This document shows positions 57,723-64,000 of a stretch of 64,000 nucleotides of DNA, in pieces. The first letter of the stretch is position 1. Every line of letters starts with the position of its first letter. The DNA is taken from assembly GCF_050948215.1 (NCBI RefSeq), contig NC_135151.1, positions 22,442,720 through 22,506,719 on the forward strand, read 5' to 3'. The translations under genes and the position numbers were made by a program. A model generated the notes under the pieces. It was not told where the DNA came from, searched no databases, and saw only the letters and a list, made by a program, of their open reading frames with translations. This stretch comes from Halictus rubicundus. Taxonomy: Eukaryota > Arthropoda > Insecta > Hymenoptera > Halictidae.

Positions 57723-59319
57723 ACTGCCTTCTCCGACTATCAAAGATTATTCGGTGATTGTTGATGTCATTGCAGGCTTCTTATATTCTTTTAATTCGTC
57801 CACTTTTTCAAACGGCACCTTTCGTCAAAAAATGCACAAAATCAAATAATCGCTCTGTTGACACTAAACCTACCAAGCATTAACAGTATGCGATAAATAC
57901 TGACTTGTAAAACTGGCAACCATAAATTTACTGAGATTGTCCATACTTGTCAATACAATAAATGCTTGGACAAGCAAATTGATTCCACTATTTTCCAAAA
58001 ATGAAGTTGTATAGTTTCAATGATCGTAAAATATAAAACCGGTCGTTTCGACCGTGGTACTTTTAGAATAAAATTTCAGCTTCTCGTTTTCGTTCACCGA
58101 GTCGCTTCGATCCCGTAGGATCCTTTGTGTTGGAAATTCGACGATCGTCGTGTCGAATTGACTTGGATTCGCGGGGGTGCGAGCAGCGTCGCGGTGCCCC
58201 GGCGAGAAAAAGTGTCAGCCCGTCAACGTCTCAATACAATAAAGCTAATGACAGTAATCAAGCGGGTTGATTAGCCGGAGGCAAGTGTCGGAATGCTATG
58301 CGAACGACACGGAGCGTATCGGTGCACGCGGTATCGTGTAACCTGGCGTAGGGCGGTCGAAGGAGAGAGCGTTCGGCCCGTCGCAGTCGGTGCTCTCGGC
58401 GAAGTTTTACAACCACTAAAAGTTGACTCGGTGTCGAGAAGCAAAGATCGATCTGTCCTCGAGTTTCGTTGGGTGGTTGACTAATGCGGTAGAAGAGGAC
58501 GGGAGGGGGAGGGGGCCGGTGGAGGGGAGGGGAGGGGAGGCGGCCGAGCTCGGTTAACGGGCAAAAACCAATTCGTTGTCGACGCGGGATTGAATGTCGA
58601 GCGTTGTCGTCCGCGTTTTATCGTCTATATCGGTGGGCCTTGCGAGTTTGTGTGCGCTCCGACAATGAAAGACAGCGGGCCTCGCTCTTTCCGAGTCGGA
58701 TCTATCTCATCGACACGCACCGGGGATGAAATGGTAGCGCGCGCGTCGCCTTCGGTCGCCTAGGTGCGTTAGGCTCCTTGCACTTTGTTATGGGCTCCGT
58801 TGATAGAGCTTGAATCCAGAATAATGTGCTACAACAGATGCAGAAAACGATGGCCAGCCACAGAAAAAAAAAAACAGTGACTGAAGGTTCGCCCACTGAT
58901 GATTGCATTATGCATCAAAGTGTGCGATGATCAATAGCAGCACAGGCTCCTTTTAGGCGTTCCCGCACGTCTTTCTGCATCTGTTGTAACAGATTATTTT
59001 GGATCGAAGCACATTGATTACATTTTCAATTGACTCGGTTCGATTGCTTTAATAATAAAGAAAATATCCCATTACGTAGCATTCACGGTGAATTGTATAT
59101 TCTTCCTCCTTGTTAACGTCTATGACCTTGAATGACCTTGAATTACTATATCGTTGAAATTGTCTCGAGAAGGGGTACGATCGTAGGAGTTCAAAAATAT
59201 GTGGTTCCAATTAAAGGAACCGAGATGTCCTTCATATCTCCTTGACGCCTCCACCTATAAAAAAACTAGTAACATCGGATAATCAGCCGCTCGATACCAA
59301 ATAATTTTGTTCGAATTTT
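57723..59319. other. Ephrin intron; TTAA-type terminus and an inverted repeat
   Basis: gacactaaacctaccaagca at about 57860 and ccggtcgtttcgaccg at 58039 look like the two parts of a degraded TTAA element. A G-rich run lies at about 58502-58540. Inverted repeats lie at 58812-58846 and 58972-59007. No exon is recognised. Confidence 0.45.
58812..59007. repeat. 196-bp inverted-repeat unit
   Basis: The arms (gaatccagaataatgtgct, then acaacagatgcagaaa, against the inverse of tttctgcatctgttgt and aacagattattttggatc) pair over about 35 bases with roughly six mismatches around a 125-bp interior. It may be a small MITE; no target duplication is evident. Confidence 0.6.
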
Positions 59320-59515
59320 ATGTGAATTCCCGATGTAAGTCACTGCGAGCCTCGCGTTTAAGAGTCACTGGGACCACCCATACCACCACGGATAGTGACT
59401 TTGAAATTTCCAGCGTGCACCATGCATTTCAAATGCAACGTTCGGCGAGAACCACAGATTTCGTCTAAATGTCACTCGCCGGAACCGCGCAAGTGACTTA
59501 TATCGAGATTTCACT
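59320..59515. mobile_element. Second copy of the 47918 palindromic MITE
   Basis: gtgaattcccgatgtaagtc through agtgacttatatcgagattt and cactg. It has about 20 extra interior bases (gaaatttccagcgtgcacc region) compared with the first copy. Confidence 0.9.
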
Positions 59516-61237
59516 GTAGCTTCAAATTCTAAAAAGCACAAAACTCTCACATTAACAATCTCACCTCCTGCAATCAATTTTTAAATATTCCTCAGAGTCA
59601 GTCGAACGTCTCTGTGTAGGTTAAGGAGAAACCTTTCTCCCAAAAACACCCACACGAATCTAGACCAAATCGAATTCGTGCAATCTTAGCAGGCGGGGAT
59701 CGAAGAAACCCGGCAAATCATCAGTGACGTTAACAATTTCGCTGCAACGACTGCATTATACGTCTCATTAGCCCCCGGAGCCGCAGTCCCATTGTGTTAC
59801 CGTATTTGAAACAATCCGCATACCGGCCGCCGCCGTTTCAGTTTTCCGCGGGAGCTTATTTGGATCGCGTCTAGCGTAACACGATTCCGAAGTCCCATTC
59901 CCATTTATGTTCCTCCTTTGGTAAGAACGGCCGGTGTACAATTTCAAGAACGATACCGAACGCAACCGTGGTACACATAGATAGGGATCTCTTTCCCATA
60001 GACAAGTCCGAGAGCGCTTCGGTAATTGCCGCGGAATAATGGAGAAATGGAAATTCCCTCGGCGGACCAGTGAAACGAGATGGACGTCCCGGATGAAACA
60101 CCGTGACATCCTGGGGGGTGGGGGGGGGGGTGGGGTGGTAGAGTGGGGGAGTGTGAGACCCGGTAATTTATCTGGAACATTTTTCTTTTTTTTTTCTTTA
60201 TGAAATTCTAGCAATTTTTGAGGATGACACTGCACTGTATTCTATTTCTCTCTTTTTTTATCTCCTCCCCCTACCCCCTCCAACCCTTCTCGTGACCTCA
60301 ACGAGAAGAACGGGATGAAAGACATCCCGCTGGGAAAGTTTAAACCGTCTCCGTTACGGATTCTTTCGGCGAAATTTTCCCTCGAACAGTGAATCCTTCG
60401 GCTGTATGGTACTTGCATTCAGACTGCTAGCAAACTATAAAGGAACCACCACACGCGGATTGCTCGGGCGCACATACACCACGCATCAGTGTATACAGCA
60501 TTGTGAAGTGTATACAATTTCGCGGAAACTCGGCGGAGCACAGTTTTATTCGTCGTAAAACGAGAGAAGTTTGACTCTTCGTTCGCCGGCGGACCCTCTA
60601 TCGATCTCTCCGTGACTACGATCTTTTGTCGCGTACACGCTTCTTCTTTCCGATTATTAGTATGCGATTCGATCTGCCGACTCGACCCGGTCGTTCAGGC
60701 TCACCAAGTCGACTACGTCGATCCTGATCGCTGTCAGGAATTTTTCATTTCCCTCCGGATTCAATAGTACTTTCAATTTGTCCCACCGTACTGGCATAAC
60801 CTGGTAGTTAGGTTGATCGCGGTAAAATGCGCCTTATGTAGATTTTATTCCTGTCGTGTTACGTATTTGTCAGTGTCAGTAGAGTATCAGCGGTACAGCT
60901 TGTCTGACGAAATCGATGTCTGTCTCGAACGTCCTATTCTACTTACCAGCTTAATGCGCGTAAACTCGATTAACTATAATTCGAGCAATCATTCGTACGA
61001 TCGAGTCATTCTGTGAGACAATAAACGCTCGACCACGGCTTTTGTAATTTACTTTCGCGCTCCCGACACGTTTGCTATACTGACTTGATTTGTTAACCAG
61101 TTATACAGGGTGAAAGTTCTGTTCATTCTAAAAAAAAAAAATCATTCAATTTTCCTGTTGTCTTGAACTTTTAAGAGAACTTCACGGTAATTTTTTCATT
61201 CCTACGATTTAGCAGTCCTTCTCAAAGTCACCGATGG
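59516..61237. other. Ephrin intron, nothing identified
   Basis: It contains a G/T-rich run at about 60114-60148 and short frames without motifs. Confidence 0.45.
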
Positions 61238-61331
61238 AAAAAAGACATAGGACGCTTCTGGTATATTTTTTTTATCAGTTTATGTACCTTGAGGATCAAA
61301 AAACATACCAGAAGCGTCCTATATCTTTTTT
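61238..61331. repeat. Strong hairpin (about 30-bp stem)
   Basis: The left arm gacataggacgcttctggta and the right arm taccagaagcgtcctatatc pair with one mismatch, and the stem extends through flanking T- and A-runs. The loop is about 28 nt. It directly abuts the TTAA MITE at 61330. Confidence 0.85.
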
Positions 61332-61578
61332 AACCCTTTGCACTCGGCGCTATTTTAATTCTAAAACAAAATTTTTCTTCCATCTTAGAATATTAACATT
61401 TTTTTCATACGAAACTGATCCGATTTCCACATATATTATTTAAATGTTTAGTAATCTATTAAATACAAATTTTGTAATGTAACAAATATTTTGTAATATT
61501 TTTTGTAATTTCTTTGAGATAGTGCCACAACAATTTTTAACGGCGCTTCAGAGTCGCCGCTCGAGTGCAAAGGGTTAA
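61330..61578. mobile_element. 249-bp TTAA-flanked MITE (CCCTTTGCACTCG family)
   Basis: TTAAccctttgcactcggcg opens and ctcgagtgcaaagggTTAA closes. It is the inverse orientation of the 50262 copy. Confidence 0.92.
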
Positions 61579-61660
61579 ATCGGTGACTTTATCAGTTTAT
61601 GCAGGCTTGAAGATGATTTGAGCGATTTCATTCGTAAATTCTCTCGTGCAACGTAGCCAA

Positions 61661-61983
61661 TTAACCCCTTAACTTGTACGCTCGAGTTAATTCGAGCGCG
61701 CTAAACAGGCGAAACTGTGCACACTCGAGATAATTCGAGCGGCGTTGTATTTTATGCTGCTATAATTTTTCACACTCGAATATAATCGAGAATTGAAAAT
61801 AACAATGTGAAAGCAAAGAAAAAAAAATCGTTTTATTGATATTTATCATTTACACGGGATTGTAAGCTATAACACTTAATTATTCAAGAATAAAATATAG
61901 CCTTTTTCCATGGAACAAAAGCGCAGTATATCAAAAATTTTTTGGCCGGTTTTTTTCAAAAAAACTGTGCGATAAGGGGTTAA
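61661..61983. mobile_element. 323-bp TTAA-flanked element with three internal palindromes
   Basis: TTAAccccttaacttgtacg opens and gtgcgataaggggTTAA closes. ctcgagttaattcgag, ctcgagataattcgag and ctcgaatataatcgag follow one another near the left end (about 61682, 61723 and 61775). Confidence 0.85.
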
Positions 61984-64000
61984 TTCGTATGGGATCGTTA
62001 TTTAGAAGAACACGATAAAGTTACCAGTCACATGCAGCAAGCTGATTGAAACCCGCCAGGAACAATGACGCACCTGGAAGAATTTCGTTCCGTAGACCGA
62101 ATTAATTTTTTCATGAAGGGTCAACCCTTCCTGGCGGTAGCATGGTCGCAGGGAACAATCGGTACAGTCTTCCCGGCAGCCACAGGCTGTTCTATAGCGC
62201 GTTTAACAAACGGCAAATGCCCGACGTACCGCAAATAAAGGCGAAGCTTGTCGAAAAAAAAAAGGAAAATTGGATATTTGCTTTATCGCGCCCCCGACGC
62301 GACGCGTCGTCTCACTTTCGGCTTCTCTTGGTCCCCCTCGGTTATGGTTTCCCCTCCCCCCGGGGTTCTCTCCCCCGAGGGCCGGCCCCCGGTGGCTTTC
62401 AATGCGATTGATAATTTATTTAAGTATCGCCACGTTAAATCATAACTACCGTCCGATTCGGCGAAATCAAAACGGCCACGCTGCGGCGGCCGCTGCGGCT
62501 GCCAGGCATTAGTCCATTGTTCGATTTTTAATTTAACAGCGCGTCCGCCGATCGATTTCCTTCCATGTTTGCCCGAGCACCGGTGCACGGTCATTGTCGC
62601 TTAACTATAATAATTTCGAAACGGTTCTCCGTCGAATCGACCCCCTAAATTCATTATTCTTCGACCTCGATAATCATTCCCCCGTTAACCGGATTATCCT
62701 GGCGAAAAATTGGCATCAATACGTTATACATAGAATGACATTAAGTTAATTAAATTCTACACGTTCTTCTAATTTCCCCCGGAAATTGTGCAAAGCTTTT
62801 GATAATTCACCTATTTGTTAATAGAATGTGGATTTCAAAATAAAACTGTTCAAAATAAAAATTATTACATTAAATGCATAAAATCTGCACTCTACTGGTT
62901 ATTATCAATTCCGTGCGCATGAAATAGTTAACCTCAAATAGCCCATTTTGCTGGAAGAAGAAAAATCGATGCCGAATAAATGGTAATCTTTGAAGTAACA
63001 CGAATTGCATGTTTTAATATTTCTGTTGTTCGAACAATTTTTATGAAGTGGATAACCATCCGTTGAAGCGTCTTTAGTAATTGAAGAGCTTGAAAAGCCG
63101 GAGAACGGTTTAGCAGAAAATGGTAAAAATTCGGAAACGTCGGTGGTCCGATGGTCGTTTTAAAACACAGGCGGCCGATATTGTGAATTTACGATGAACG
63201 CGAGTTTTCCATGCGCGGCACGGGCGGATTCGTTTCATTTAACCGAAGAGTGCTTTCAGCGCTTGTAATCGAGACCTTCGGTGACGACTAAATTACGCGT
63301 TGGACAAATTTGTATCGGAAATACAAATACTTTTTATAGACTCCGATCTTCCGTTTCCCCTATCGATTCCACGTTACCTAGCAACCGGCCCCGTGTATCG
63401 AATCACATTATCTCGATTCGAGAATGCCACTGTGGCACCTGATCGCGGAATAAACCTTGCCCCGGCGCTGCTTTACTTTTCCATAACGTGTCCCCCTTGT
63501 TATTCTAAGTTTCTTCGCGTTATCACGCAAGACACACCGGTGATCCTTCTTTCTCCTCGGACTCGTTTCACGCGCAAATCCTTCCGTGAACTCGCCTGTT
63601 CCCGTTTGCGGAAGTAACACGATTTTTTTCTTTTTTTTCTCTTTTGTAATCCAGCCGCCTAATCTTCGGGAACGTTTAATCCACGGTCCGGAAACATTCC
63701 TGCTTCTCGCGAATTAAAATCTAGCCTGTGAAGCTTGTTCTATCAATTTAATTTAATTGCTAATAATTGAGCCGGTTAATGCAAAAGTGGTATAAGTCAA
63801 TATTAGTCTGTTCGGCTCGACGCCGCGTTTCATGGGTTCAATGTTAAATGAAATAATATGCGACATAATTTTAGCGCGGCTCGCAACGTATACAGTTTGC
63901 GCCGATTTTATATTAAATTGCTCAATTAGACTGCGGTGTTTTGCGCAGTTGCGGCACACAAAAATGATTAAGACGTTGTAAAATATTAAATTCGGTAGTG
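61984..64000. other. Ephrin intron to window end, nothing identified
   Basis: GC-rich patches near 62.3-62.6 kb and 63.3-63.6 kb give short proline/arginine-rich frames on both strands. No exon with splice sites and a known motif is seen. Confidence 0.45.

Noticed and set aside
1..64000. tRNA, rRNA and other known RNA genes
   Set aside because: Looked for box B-like ggttcga words and conserved rRNA blocks; the few hits (for example near 42948 and 47106) have no cloverleaf around them.

Overview
The window looks like a stretch of insect nuclear genome, most likely from a hymenopteran (ant, bee or wasp). The evidence is short phase-conserved introns, TATA-driven single-exon genes of the MBF2 / 'probable salivary secreted peptide' family, many mariner, Tc1 and TTAA-flanked elements, and AT-rich DNA alternating with CpG-rich islands. 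The species assignment is inference. Gene density is low: four protein-coding host loci are supported, and most of the rest is transposon debris and tandem repeat.

Layout. At 1-1640 lies a 187-bp satellite interrupted by a GC-rich block. At 2699-4514 is a complete six-exon PP2C phosphatase of the PPM1H/J/M type, with five introns of 67-79 nt. From 7.7 to 13.5 kb are three nested or adjacent DNA transposons: a broken DUF4817-type transposase element, an unidentified element carrying one ORF, and a long-armed foldback element. From 14.3 to 20.1 kb are tandem arrays of about 200, 91 and 163 bp units; the last has an internal 476-bp higher-order period. At 22.1-23.6 kb is a salivary-peptide-like gene followed by a truncated Tc1 element. 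At 26.3-27.6 kb is a full-length mariner with an open transposase frame. At 29.0-33.0 kb, a second mariner has been opened by a LINE and by a 1.5-kb duplicate of the salivary-peptide block. From 35.8 to 61.98 kb are scattered MITEs, several flanked by TTAA and one nested inside a foldback element. A CpG- and (GA)n-rich region at 41.5-44.35 kb looks like a promoter/5' UTR exon. At 52745-52924 is the first coding exon of an ephrin (signal peptide plus the start of the receptor-binding domain). The rest of ephrin lies beyond the window, so 52925-64000 is intron.

The host genes do not form a pathway: a cytosolic phosphatase, two tandem-derived secreted peptides and an axon-guidance ligand. The most informative region is the 22-33 kb pair. 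Element continuity shows which salivary-peptide copy is ancestral, and the daughter copy sits inside a dead mariner while its coding sequence has diverged much faster than its leader. All assignments come from reading the sequence and family knowledge; no searches were run.
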